Shown in pieces: positions 14,208 through 20,497 of a stretch of 20,805 nt of DNA; the first letter of the stretch is position 1; every line of letters begins with the position of its first letter. The stretch comes from a virus. The position numbers and the translations under genes were made by a program. The notes under the pieces were generated by a model. The model was not told where the DNA came from, did not search any database, and was given only the letters and a program-made list of their open reading frames with translations. The stretch is taken from the IMG/VR virus record IMGVR_UViG_3300047668_000375, positions 1-20,805 of that record; one strand, written 5' to 3'.

Positions 14208-14581
14208 TATATAATCTCCTTGTCAAGTCTTTTATCCATATTTTTCGTACCAAGATATTGATACTTTGCCCAAGTACATGGTGTACCAAATTTGTTAGTG
14301 CCTTTTATTATTTGAGTAGGCTCAACAAACTGATGACCCAATTTTTTTAAATCAAATATCACAGCCGCTATTCTTGTGATGCTGTATGTGTCTTCAGCTT
14401 CACGATGTGTAATACTTCCTTTAGTCCTAAGGTAAGATAAGACCTGTTCTTTTTGGTTACTGATAGTATTCTCCTTAATTTGCATAGCTTCTAAGATTTC
14501 TGTTTCAATGTATTCACCACCTTCAAAATCATAGTGGTCTTTGTTAGCGTAAGTTCTTTCCACTCCATTAATGTCAGACAT
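14207..14581 (-). CDS. Winged-helix/HTH protein
   Basis: 124 residues. The C-terminal half has the pattern of the HTH_39-type domain: NQKEQVLSYLRTKGSITHRE, then AEDTYSITRIAAVIFDLKKL, then GHQFVEP and a final WAKYQYLG strand. This is a small winged helix often found in phage early regions. The N-terminal 40 residues are acidic and probably flexible. Both ends couple to neighbours by TAATG overlaps. It is likely a DNA-binding protein with a regulatory or replication role; the target is unknown. Confidence 0.7.
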   Translation of the reverse strand: MSDINGVERTYANKDHYDFEGGEYIETEILEAMQIKENTISNQKEQVLSYLRTKGSITHREAEDTYSITRIAAVIFDLKKLGHQFVEPTQIIKGTNKFGTPCTWAKYQYLGTKNMDKRLDKEII

Positions 14582-14913
14582 TATTTCGCTCCTAGTTTTA
14601 GTTCAAAAGAAAGTTCATCTTGTAGCACATCTTTAATCTGCGCTGTAAAGTCATAGTCAAAGGTTTCTTCATAGTCTTGATGCTTGCCATAGACTTGAGC
14701 ATAAAAACTGTAATATCGAAGATTTACCACCTTGTTGATAGCATCAGCTAGTGTAAGAACATCCTGTACATTGACAGTTTGATTAATATCGTCAACTAAA
14801 TGCTCAACCTCCATAAGAATATTATCAACCTCAGTCAAACAATTATCTCTAGCAGAATCGAAGTTAGATTCCCATTCAGTTTGAAAGTCATCATCTTGTT
14901 TAAAATTTTCCAT
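14581..14913 (-). CDS. Acidic helical early protein
   Basis: 110 residues, ATG with AGGAG about 7 bases upstream and a good promoter 45 bases further up, making it the first gene of its unit. It is strongly acidic (many Asp and Glu, for example EVEHLVDDINQTVNVQDVLT) with aromatic residues in YYSFYAQVYGKHQDYEETFD. No motif recognised. Small acidic proteins made first in a phage early operon can be DNA mimics or host-takeover factors; nothing in the sequence proves this. Confidence 0.65.
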   Translation of the reverse strand: MENFKQDDDFQTEWESNFDSARDNCLTEVDNILMEVEHLVDDINQTVNVQDVLTLADAINKVVNLRYYSFYAQVYGKHQDYEETFDYDFTAQIKDVLQDELSFELKLGAK

Positions 14914-14957
14914 TTACTTCTCCTATTTAGTTATGTGATTAATTCAATCACGAAGTG

Positions 14958-14986
14958 AGTATATCATAAACGATATATAAAGTCAA
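14958..14986 (-). promoter_or_regulatory. Leftward sigma70-type promoter
   Basis: On the minus strand: TTGACT, 17 bases, TATACT, with TG in the extended -10 position (TGATATACT). The -35 overlaps the stop codon of the upstream gene (ending 14983). It drives the 14913 to 12010 unit that holds the Erf-like and ssb genes. Confidence 0.7.
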
Positions 14987-15285
14987 CCTAGGTTTAACAA
15001 ATACTCTTCAGAGTAATTAGTGTTAGCTAAAACTTTATCGTAATGTAAATTGATTATTACAGCCATGTCATCGAGAACCATGTGACTCATTATTCCAAGT
15101 GTTTCAAGGTGACGTACATGACTTAGCTTGAGACCGTTCTGTTGCAATATTGAACGCTCAGTCTCAGCTTTGTCTTCATCACCCCATAACGACACACACA
15201 CCATCTCTTTATCATTCCATCTGTAGTCTGCTACATTCAATAGCGTGACCAATACATCTGTAGTATTAATAGTCATAGTTACCAT
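14983..15285 (-). CDS. Early protein of unknown function
   Basis: 100 residues from MVTMTINTTD. The second ATG (15276) has AAAGG at better spacing and gives a 97-residue form. No family recognised. The sequence alternates strands and helices (DVLVTLLNVADYRW, EMVCVSLWGDEDKAETERSI, MAVIINLHYDKVLANTNYSE). The first 20 bases overlap the end of the upstream gene, so it is coupled to it. It is the last gene of the unit that starts at 16154. Confidence 0.6.
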   Translation of the reverse strand: MVTMTINTTDVLVTLLNVADYRWNDKEMVCVSLWGDEDKAETERSILQQNGLKLSHVRHLETLGIMSHMVLDDMAVIINLHYDKVLANTNYSEEYLLNLG

Positions 15286-15775
15286 CCTTTGCGATTACTC
15301 GCGGTTGCTCACCCATAAAAACTCTAGTCATGCTTCCAACGTAATGTCCAGTCATATCCATGACCCATTTTCTAGCGTCATCAACGCCCCAAAAAGGCAC
15401 AATCATTCTTACTGAACCTGTTTGGTTGCCTGTACGAAAACCAACCATCCAATGTACACCATCGTGCTTGTCCATAGGAATTTGGTCAATAGCATCATCA
15501 ACGTTATCCATGATGCAGTTAATAGTTTCCCAGCCAGCATGCTCAGTTTTGAACTCAACGTCCATAATAGCTTCACCATGATAAGGCTCAACAGAACGAA
15601 ACCAAGTGTCTTTTTCAAATACTGATTGTGGATTAATTTCATATCCACGACAAATAACGTAACCCCTGTAAAACCAACCATTGAATGAATATTTGTCATA
15701 AGTAGGCTGTCTAGCAAAACGTTTAAATTCGTCATCATGTGTAATATAAATTCTTGTTTTTTTATTTGGTCTCAT
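15266..15775 (-). CDS. Early protein of unknown function, aromatic-rich
   Basis: 169 residues from MRPNKKTRIY. This ATG has TAGGAG at the right spacing. An upstream in-frame ATG at 15877 would run through the GC-rich hairpin and the previous gene, and is rejected. The protein is rich in Trp, Tyr and Phe: YDKYSFNGWFYRGYVICRGY, then TWFRSVEPYHGEAIMDVEFK, VHWMVGFRTG, MIVPFWGVDDARKWVMDMTG. The alternation of strands suggests a compact alpha/beta or beta-barrel fold. I do not recognise a family. Confidence 0.65.
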   Translation of the reverse strand: MRPNKKTRIYITHDDEFKRFARQPTYDKYSFNGWFYRGYVICRGYEINPQSVFEKDTWFRSVEPYHGEAIMDVEFKTEHAGWETINCIMDNVDDAIDQIPMDKHDGVHWMVGFRTGNQTGSVRMIVPFWGVDDARKWVMDMTGHYVGSMTRVFMGEQPRVIAKDGNYDY

Positions 15776-15792
15776 AAATCTCCTAGGTAGTT

Positions 15793-15809
15793 GGGGGGAG
15801 TTACCCCCC
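15793..15809 (-). promoter_or_regulatory. Intercistronic GC hairpin A
   Basis: GGGGGG (15793-15798) and CCCCCC (15804-15809) close a five-base loop between the 16154 and 15775 genes. No U-run follows on the minus strand; the SD of the next gene follows instead. It closely resembles the hairpin at 17556-17573 in both stem and downstream sequence. Confidence 0.65.
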
Positions 15810-15818
15810 GGATAAAAA

Positions 15819-16154
15819 TTATTTAAAAAATCCTGTTTCAATTTCTTCAAGTTTTGCTTCAGAGTTACGGAAAGCAATTTCTATTCTTGCTAAATCTTTA
15901 TCTTCCCATCGTGAAACCATAGTTGAAAATTCACCTTGAGTTGGCTCAAGACCATCTAAATGTAAATCAGCATCAACAAAATTCCAGTTAACGTTACCAG
16001 CTAGGTCTATGTTTTCAGCTCTAAGTACTGACCTGTTAAATGCATCTTGTAAAATAGCTCTACGAGCCTCACCTTTATGCATACGCTCTTGGGCGTCAAG
16101 TCTAGCAATCTCGATGTCATCTAGTTGGTTGTTAATAATATCTAATGTGTTCAT
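15819..16154 (-). CDS. Helical early protein of unknown function
   Basis: 111 residues, ATG with TAGGAG 8 bases upstream, 45 bases downstream of a consensus promoter. The first 45 residues are a charged helix (NTLDIINNQLDDIEIARLDA, then QERMHKGEARRAIL) and the last 30 another (DKDLARIEIAFRNSEAKLEE). Coiled-coil formation is likely. No domain recognised. It is the first gene of a three-gene unit. Confidence 0.65.
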   Translation of the reverse strand: MNTLDIINNQLDDIEIARLDAQERMHKGEARRAILQDAFNRSVLRAENIDLAGNVNWNFVDADLHLDGLEPTQGEFSTMVSRWEDKDLARIEIAFRNSEAKLEEIETGFFK

Positions 16155-16198
16155 TGTATCTCCTAGTTTTAAGTTAAAGTTATGTTGTTGTTGAGAGT

Positions 16199-16226
16199 AT
16201 TATATCACAATTGAGGTACTTGTCAA
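16199..16226 (-). promoter_or_regulatory. Leftward consensus sigma70 promoter
   Basis: On the minus strand: perfect TTGACA (16226-16221), 16 bases, perfect TATAAT (16204-16199), and a TG at the extended -10 position. It lies between the terminator at 16258 and the 16154 gene. Confidence 0.85.
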
Positions 16227-16257
16227 GCTTTATTTAATTAAACAGAACAAATAAGTT

Positions 16258-16290
16258 AAAAAAAACCCCCGGGAGAATAAGTCCGGGGGG
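16258..16290 (-). terminator. Intrinsic terminator after DUF932 gene
   Basis: On the minus strand, CCCCCGG (16289-16283) pairs with CCGGGGG (16272-16266) around a ten-base loop and is followed directly by eight T (16265-16258). This is a textbook rho-independent terminator 28 bases past the DUF932 stop, insulating it from the promoter at 16226. Confidence 0.92.
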
Positions 16291-16317
16291 AAACGTTACT
16301 TACGTTTATTGGAGAAG

Positions 16318-17118
16318 TTATGCTACAAGCAACTCATTAAGCATAGGGATAGCTTTTCTTACCTTAGCCTCACGATTGTATATAGTAGCAACTTTGTTAG
16401 CCTCATTCTTAAATTTAGCGTGGCTAGACCAGTCAGTTAAAGTATTAAAGACTGCCCAAAGATTCTTACCCATCTCATTAACATACTTTAGGTAAGTCTC
16501 TTCAAGTAGAAGCTCAAGTCTATCACTTTTGCCAGCAACTCTCTGAAAAATTTTAGTAGCTTCTGCATTAGTAACTGGAGACTGTGGGTATTTTTTCCAA
16601 AGCTCAGTATTTTTTGTATAGACTATAAGAGCTGTCTCAAGTTTAGCTACTGCAACGTCAACGTCTAAGCTTCTTGTGTGTTTAGCACTATACTCAGAGA
16701 ATGCATCAGCAATTACTTGACCGTTCATACAAGCCAGTCTAACAGCTCCTACCATAGACATAAACTTCCAAGAACCATCGTAAGAGTTAAGCACCATAAT
16801 TTTAAGGTCAACAAAGTCACCTGTGTCAATCTCAATCCTGTGAGCTGGGAAAGTATAAGTAACAATAGTCTTAGCACCCATGTGAGACTGTTGGATGTCT
16901 TTAGTCATGTCAGTCCTGTCTAAATCAGAAGCTAAAATAACTTCGTGGAACTGAGGCATGATGTCAGCATTCTGAACTAGGTTATAGTTCTTACCTACGA
17001 CTGCGATTGGAGTGCCATCGTCATTAACAATAGCTTTGTGTGTTGGTACTAACATTGCGTCACCACCAGTAAATAAAACTCTCTCTTCTACTACGTTATA
17101 TTCATTTACTAATTCCAT
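16318..17118 (-). CDS. DUF932 phage/plasmid-like protein
   Basis: 266 residues from MELVNEYNVV. This ATG has AGGAG 9 bases upstream; an ATG at 17160 lacks an SD and would cover the conserved leader, so it is rejected. The family pattern is visible: VPTHKAIVNDDGTPIAVVGK, then NYNLVQN, MVLNSYDGSWKF, and MVGAVRLACMNGQVIADAFS near the middle. The C-terminal half is helical (LLEETYLKYVNEMGKNLWAV, then NTLTDWSSHA). DUF932 proteins are widespread in phages and plasmids. Their biochemical role is not settled; links to DNA transactions have been suggested. It is transcribed alone, between its own promoter and a strong terminator. Confidence 0.85.
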   Translation of the reverse strand: MELVNEYNVVEERVLFTGGDAMLVPTHKAIVNDDGTPIAVVGKNYNLVQNADIMPQFHEVILASDLDRTDMTKDIQQSHMGAKTIVTYTFPAHRIEIDTGDFVDLKIMVLNSYDGSWKFMSMVGAVRLACMNGQVIADAFSEYSAKHTRSLDVDVAVAKLETALIVYTKNTELWKKYPQSPVTNAEATKIFQRVAGKSDRLELLLEETYLKYVNEMGKNLWAVFNTLTDWSSHAKFKNEANKVATIYNREAKVRKAIPMLNELLVA

Positions 17119-17181
17119 CTGTGTATCTCCTATTAAGTTAAAAGTTTGTCTCGCCATCAAGTGTGTCTCAATGACGAGGTA

Positions 17182-17210
17182 ATTATGCCAGCTCTTAGAC
17201 TGTTTGTCAA
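17182..17210 (-). promoter_or_regulatory. Leftward promoter of DUF932 gene
   Basis: On the minus strand: perfect TTGACA (17210-17205), 17 bases, CATAAT (17187-17182). The transcript would start near 17175, inside a 13-base motif repeated at 17838-17850. Confidence 0.8.
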
Positions 17211-17221
17211 GAACTATTTAA

Positions 17222-17539
17222 TTAGACAGAAGCTTGGGCAACTTTCTCAGCAACTGAAACCATGCATCCGCAGTCATCGCATGGGATGTCTATCCACTTG
17301 TCATAGCTAACTTCTTGACCGCCAGCATAGAACTTGTAGCCGCTAACTTTTTCTACAGCTTCTTGGACAATCTGCTTAGGCTCAGTCATGTTGCTATCTA
17401 TTAGTTGGTCAATAAACATTTCAACCAAACCACTAACGTCTTGTCTAGTGGCTAACCTTGTAGATGTCTTACCATCAAGTAGGTTTTTAATATGGTCGCG
17501 CTGAGTATCTGTTAAAGTAATTTTAATATTTGTATTCAT
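17222..17539 (-). CDS. Small early protein with C-terminal Cys cluster
   Basis: 105 residues, ATG with AGGAG 6 bases upstream. The N-terminus (MNTNIKITLTDTQRDHIKNL) with following helices resembles ribbon-helix-helix or other small helical DNA-associated proteins, though no family is certain. A second part, YKFYAGGQEVSYDKWIDIPC, leads to a CDDCGC cluster near residues 90-95. That could be half of a zinc-binding site in a dimer. It is the second gene of the unit from the 17884 promoter, after hairpin B. Confidence 0.62.
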   Translation of the reverse strand: MNTNIKITLTDTQRDHIKNLLDGKTSTRLATRQDVSGLVEMFIDQLIDSNMTEPKQIVQEAVEKVSGYKFYAGGQEVSYDKWIDIPCDDCGCMVSVAEKVAQASV

Positions 17540-17555
17540 ACATCTCCTAGTTGGT

Positions 17556-17573
17556 GGGGAGGTTGCCCTCCCC
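17556..17573 (-). promoter_or_regulatory. Intercistronic GC hairpin B
   Basis: GGGGAGG (17556-17562) pairs with CCTCCCC (17567-17573) around TTGC, between the 17803 and 17539 genes. No U-run follows on the minus strand. It is the partner of hairpin A and shares the downstream CCAACTA...GGAGAT sequence with it. Confidence 0.65.
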
Positions 17574-17581
17574 GGTTAAAT

Positions 17582-17803
17582 TTAGTTTATGTAAAGGTTT
17601 CCGTCAGTTCTTAAATCAAAATTGTTAACATCGAACCAATTTGGATTGTCTAACAAGCCTTGTCTAACTGAACCTTTTTTAGTTTCAAGGTAAAGACCCT
17701 CATGACCAGAAATCATAGCCCAAGCAAAAACGTGTTTAGCTTTTGCAAGCATTTTTGTAATTTCTTTATTTTGTTCTTTATTATATTTTTCAAATGCGTT
17801 CAT
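17582..17803 (-). CDS. First leftward early gene, unknown function
   Basis: 73 residues, ATG with AGGAG 7 bases upstream. A charged N-terminal helix (MNAFEKYNKEQNKEITKMLA) is followed by KAKHVFAWAMISGHEGLYLE and a strand-rich end (NPNWFDVNNFDLRTDGNLYI). No family recognised. It is nearest to the divergent control region and is driven by the promoter at 17884-17856, so it should be among the first leftward genes expressed. Confidence 0.65.
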   Translation of the reverse strand: MNAFEKYNKEQNKEITKMLAKAKHVFAWAMISGHEGLYLETKKGSVRQGLLDNPNWFDVNNFDLRTDGNLYIN

Positions 17804-17855
17804 TGTATCTCCTGTTTAAGTTAAAAGTGCCACCGTTTGTCTCAATGACGCAGTC

Positions 17856-17884
17856 ATTATATCATATAAGATACGTTCTGTGTA
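17856..17884 (-). promoter_or_regulatory. Leftward promoter with extended -10
   Basis: On the minus strand: TACACA (4 of 6), 17 bases, perfect TATAAT (17861-17856), with TG at the extended -10 position (TGATATAAT). It reads into the leader of the 17803 gene. Confidence 0.7.
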
Positions 17885-17912
17885 ATTAAATAGAAAAATA
17901 AATTAAAATAGT

Positions 17913-17941
17913 TTGACCTAGATTTAATCTACGGGTATGAT
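17913..17941 (+). promoter_or_regulatory. Rightward promoter for the structured RNA
   Basis: TTGACC (17913-17918), 17 bases, TATGAT (17936-17941): five of six matches at each box with ideal spacing. The predicted start is at about 17948, five bases before the first long-range helix of the structured region. Confidence 0.72.
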
Positions 17942-17947
17942 TTGTGT

Positions 17948-18540
17948 TCTTGGTTTAGAGTTATTTAAGAGATTAGATAGCAAAAATGCCTAGAGTGATT
18001 GAAGCTCTAAGCATTTTCTAAACTGGTGTTTGCCCCACCGTTCTATGAAAGATTATACCATTTTCAGTTCAGAAGGCAACTATCAGGATACGACTGTAGA
18101 TATGTCTGACTTCGGTTTCACTCACTACAGTAAAAAAAAGAGATTCAGCTATGTGTTCCAAGAAGCTGTTGATTGATGTTTAGATAAGAACCTTTATGTT
18201 GGTAACCACCTCGGAGGCTAAGAAATCTAAGCGCAGAGTGCAGAAGGCTGAGTACCTATTACAAGGTAGCGATGACTCTGACCTAATTAGTTGTATTGGA
18301 ATTAGGCATACGGATAATACTGCGAAGGACTTATACCGATGAATGAATCTCTAGTTTACTTGACTGTAGGCTAGGGATTTCTTTGCTCCGAAACTCCCAG
18401 CTCAGGAATTACCCGATAAGTTAAGAGCTAAGATTAAAAGCTCTAAAAAAAAGGAATTTATTCCTAAGCTCTACCGAAGAGTAGCTTGGGTGCTTTAGCA
18501 CCGAGCAGACAAACGAACGAAGTGGAGTGCGTTCAGGGAG
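17948..18540 (+). ncRNA. Candidate giant structured ncRNA (~0.6 kb)
   Basis: No convincing gene lies in 17804-18615. Within it, at least thirteen helices can be read in order: 17953-17959/18017-18023 enclosing 17984-17995/18005-18016; 18025-18028/18036-18039; 18046-18050/18062-18066; 18093-18099/18125-18131, enclosing a C(UUCG)G tetraloop at 18110-18115; 18146-18150/18164-18168; 18234-18239/18275-18280, enclosing 18253-18257/18264-18268; 18282-18288/18300-18306; 18311-18317/18331-18338 (one bulge); 18346-18354/18371-18379; 18424-18429/18439-18444; 18452-18456/18461-18465 with a UUUA loop; 18484-18493/18498-18506 with a second UUUA loop; 18515-18519/18530-18534. A near-consensus promoter lies just upstream. 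Size, phage setting and complexity recall the GOLLD and ROOL classes of large ornate RNAs, but I cannot match a consensus. The 3' end is uncertain. Confidence 0.68.
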
Positions 18541-18580
18541 AATAATAAATGTTAAACCAACTAAGAAAAGTTATCTATGG

Positions 18581-18589
18581 TGATATAAT
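18581..18589 (+). promoter_or_regulatory. Rightward extended -10 promoter
   Basis: TGATATAAT at 18581-18589 is identical to the extended -10 of two leftward promoters. No good -35 is present 16-18 bases upstream. It would start a transcript near 18596, giving the 18616 gene a leader of only about 20 bases. Confidence 0.55.
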
Positions 18590-18615
18590 TAAATCTTTTT
18601 CAATATATATTTATT

Positions 18616-18825
18616 ATGAAGAAAGCTATTTATTATCATTCAATCCCAGCAGAAATTAAAAGGTTAGGCATAACACAGAAAGAATGTGCTACTTTACTTG
18701 GATGTTCTCTGTCAGGTTTAACTCATCGTATCGCCGCAAACAAACAACAGCTACATTGGGCAATCTATGGAGTTTCAAATTATTTAGGAGCTGAAGAAAA
18801 TCTGCAACGTAATGTCGAAGGATGA
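18616..18825 (+). CDS. Small HTH (Cro-like) regulator
   Basis: 69 residues. Residues about 10-42 form a helix-turn-helix: IPAEIKRLGITQKECATLLG, then CSLSGLTHRIAA, followed by a short helix (LHWAIYGVSNYLGAEENLQR). The TQKECATLLGCSLSGLTHRI part matches the Cro/XRE or YdaS-like pattern of phage control genes. No SD is visible before the ATG, so it may be translated from a near-leaderless message. It is the first gene of the rightward unit and sits beside the divergent promoters, suggesting it governs that switch region. Confidence 0.68.
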   Translation: MKKAIYYHSIPAEIKRLGITQKECATLLGCSLSGLTHRIAANKQQLHWAIYGVSNYLGAEENLQRNVEG

Positions 18826-18973
18826 GGTAGCTGAGACTATTCATTCTTTAATGACTTTGTTAGGTAAGCTTGACGATAAGAAATTAAAAGGTGAACTGGA
18901 AAACCAAATTATTAGATTGTGTGACCAGCTTAAATCTACCATGATAATGGATAAGATACGAAATGAAAAATGA
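18812..18973 (+). CDS. Hidden 53-residue helical protein
   Basis: 53 residues: MSKDEVAETIHSLMTLLGKL, then DDKKLKGELENQIIRLCDQL, then KSTMIMDKIRNEK. It fills the gap between the HTH gene and the VRR-NUC gene, overlapping the first by 14 bases and the second by 11. It looks amphipathic-helical with heptad-like spacing. No strong SD is visible, which fits coupled translation. Function unknown. Confidence 0.55.
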   Translation: MSKDEVAETIHSLMTLLGKLDDKKLKGELENQIIRLCDQLKSTMIMDKIRNEK

Positions 18974-19328
18974 TGAACACCTAGTACAAAAAGCTATATG
19001 TGAGTATTTAGATATGCGGAAGATTTTTTATTTTGCTATTCCGAATGGTGGTAAGCGCAGTAAATCTGAAGCTGGTAAGTTTAGAGCAGAGGGTGTTAAA
19101 AGTGGTATCCCTGATTTATGTCTTCTTATGTCAGGCATTGCATTTTTTTTAGAAGTGAAGAGACCTAAAACAGATAGCAACCCGGCTGGAAGGTTGACAG
19201 ATAATCAAAAAATTATGATTGAAAAGTTAGAGGATGCTGGCTCAGATACTGCTGTGGTATATTGTGTAGCAGATGTCATTGGACAATTAATAGATTGGGG
19301 ATTTAATGAAACAAAACGCAATAACTAA
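18963..19328 (+). CDS. VRR-NUC family nuclease
   Basis: 121 residues. The catalytic pattern is complete: GIPDL with Asp51, then FFLEVKRPK with Glu64 and Lys66, then TDNQKIMIEKLEDAGSDTAV with Gln82. This is the minimal phage form of the VRR-NUC domain (PF08774), a PD-(D/E)XK nuclease that can cut branched DNA such as Holliday junctions. The N-terminal segment LVQKAICEYLDMRKIFYFAI with PNGGKR is also typical. It likely processes recombination or replication intermediates before packaging. It overlaps the next gene by 23 bases. Confidence 0.9.
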   Translation: MKNDEHLVQKAICEYLDMRKIFYFAIPNGGKRSKSEAGKFRAEGVKSGIPDLCLLMSGIAFFLEVKRPKTDSNPAGRLTDNQKIMIEKLEDAGSDTAVVYCVADVIGQLIDWGFNETKRNN

Positions 19329-19653
19329 ATCAGCTCGTCACAAAGCATGTACCTTTCGCTCTGATGTCTGTGACTCAGGTGTTAATAATGAAAACGTGGT
19401 CTTCTGTCATGAAAACGTTTCAGGTGTTGGAATTAAAGCTAAAGATAGTCATGGTAATGACATAGGTTTTTACGGTTGTCATGCATGTCATGCGCTTTAT
19501 GACACGTTAGAACATCCATACTACAAGCCGCACTTTATTAAAGAGATGGCTCAGTTTGCTATAACTAGAACCAAGAGACAGTTAGTCAGGTCTTTATTGG
19601 TTGATGAGTATTATTCCGAGTCAGCTTCACCACCTAGAACTCCTTTTGACTAA
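19306..19653 (+). CDS. YbcO/DUF1364-like endonuclease
   Basis: 115 residues. The N-terminus KSARHKACTFRSDVCDSGVN resembles the start of DUF1364 (YbcO) proteins, KSARGxxCxxRxxGVC. It is followed by VVFCHENVSGVGIKAKDSHG and FYGCHACHALYDT, matching their LAH...GxGxKxxD and GCxxCHxxxD parts. Metal-type ligands are Cys15, Cys22, Cys58 and Cys61, with His35 and His62 as likely active-site residues. YbcO-type proteins are small HNH/Holliday-junction-type nucleases carried by lambdoid prophages. The position between VRR-NUC and a PD-(D/E)XK protein supports a nuclease role. Confidence 0.75.
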   Translation: MKQNAITKSARHKACTFRSDVCDSGVNNENVVFCHENVSGVGIKAKDSHGNDIGFYGCHACHALYDTLEHPYYKPHFIKEMAQFAITRTKRQLVRSLLVDEYYSESASPPRTPFD

Positions 19654-20091
19654 ATGAATACTTTTAAGGAGGATTTAGAAGACGGACACAATGCAGAAAA
19701 AGATGTTCTAAAGTTAATACAGAAACAATATCCTAGTGCTGTTATCATTCCGGGTTACTGTAAAGAAATGGATATAATTGTTCCTGAGAATGGCAAAAGT
19801 TATGAGGTTAAGAAAGATTTTAAAAGTAAGTACACAGGGAATTTAGTCGTAGAGATTGCAATGTATGGTAAACCTTCTGCGTTAATAACTAGTAAGGCTA
19901 AGACATGGGTTTTTGTTACACATACTAAGTATATTTTTATAGCAAGAGATAGAATTAAAGATTGCATCATAGAAAACAACTTACAATTTAGAACGTTTGT
20001 TGGTAATGGGGATACTGAGGCAAAAGATGCGTATCTAATTAAAGAAGATTTATTATTACCTTATTCTTACAAAATTTTAAATTATGAATGA
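19654..20091 (+). CDS. PD-(D/E)XK-type nuclease-like protein
   Basis: 145 residues, ATG directly after the previous stop. The active-site pattern is readable: Glu15 in the first helix (NAEKDVLKLIQKQYP), Asp40 in YCKEMDIIVPE, then Glu51-Val-Lys53 in SYEVKKD. Strands VVEIAM and TWVFVTHTKYIFIARD follow. This is the layout of a small single-domain PD-(D/E)XK nuclease of the kind phages use for DNA processing or degradation of host DNA. The family is not more precisely identified. It overlaps the NinB-like gene by 8 bases. Confidence 0.7.
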   Translation: MNTFKEDLEDGHNAEKDVLKLIQKQYPSAVIIPGYCKEMDIIVPENGKSYEVKKDFKSKYTGNLVVEIAMYGKPSALITSKAKTWVFVTHTKYIFIARDRIKDCIIENNLQFRTFVGNGDTEAKDAYLIKEDLLLPYSYKILNYE

Positions 20092-20497
20092 GACATTAAC
20101 TAGAATACTAAAGAGAGACAAACCTAAAGCTGATATAGTAGAGGGCATGACTAGAAGTTTCTTTAAGAATACTAGTGAAGATGAAGCTGTCATAACTATT
20201 AAAGCACACAAAATGACCCGGAGCTTACAACAAAATAAATTGTATCACAGTATTGTAGACCAAATAAGAATGGAGACTGGTAACACTAAAGATGCTATAA
20301 AGGTACATTGCCAGTCAGAATTTCTTGAGACTAGAATTGAAGAGGTTGCTAAGAAGCAAAGACTGGTGTTAAAATCGACAACAGAACTTAATACAAAAGA
20401 GATGTCTATTTTTTTAGATGATGTTATAGCTTGGGTTGAGAATGATTTAGTAATCACACTTAATCTTCCTGATAATTGGAGAGAGTTAGTTGGATAA
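20084..20497 (+). CDS. ninB: NinB-like recombination protein
   Basis: 137 residues. The central motif RSLQQNKLYHSIVDQI (from residue 46) and the C-terminal STTELNTKEMSIFLDDVIAW fit NinB of lambda (Orf, PF05772), which has RSxxQNxxxW and STxxLxxxEMxxxxD patterns. Lambda Orf stands in for host RecFOR by loading annealing functions on SSB-coated DNA. Here the genome also has an SSB and an Erf-like protein, which gives it natural partners. The length is close to the lambda protein (146). The residue usually Trp after QN is replaced by LYH. Confidence 0.8.
   Translation: MNETLTRILKRDKPKADIVEGMTRSFFKNTSEDEAVITIKAHKMTRSLQQNKLYHSIVDQIRMETGNTKDAIKVHCQSEFLETRIEEVAKKQRLVLKSTTELNTKEMSIFLDDVIAWVENDLVITLNLPDNWRELVG

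Noticed and set aside
15776-15877. Upstream ATG (15877) as start of the gene ending at 15266
   Set aside because: The extension runs through the GC hairpin and overlaps the preceding gene; the ATG at 15775 has a strong SD.
17119-17160. Upstream ATG (17160) as start of the DUF932 gene
   Set aside because: It lacks an SD and lies in the conserved leader; the ATG at 17118 has AGGAG at proper spacing and restores the family N-terminus.
17948-18540. Group I or II intron, tmRNA or RNase P RNA
   Set aside because: I could not find the intron core or domain V, a tmRNA tag reading frame or the RNase P conserved motifs, and the region does not split a gene.
18549-18659. 36-codon ORF after GGGAG at the end of the structured region
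   Set aside because: The SD spacing is good, but the product has unremarkable composition, contains the next promoter and overlaps the HTH gene out of frame. It is left open only as a possible leader ORF.
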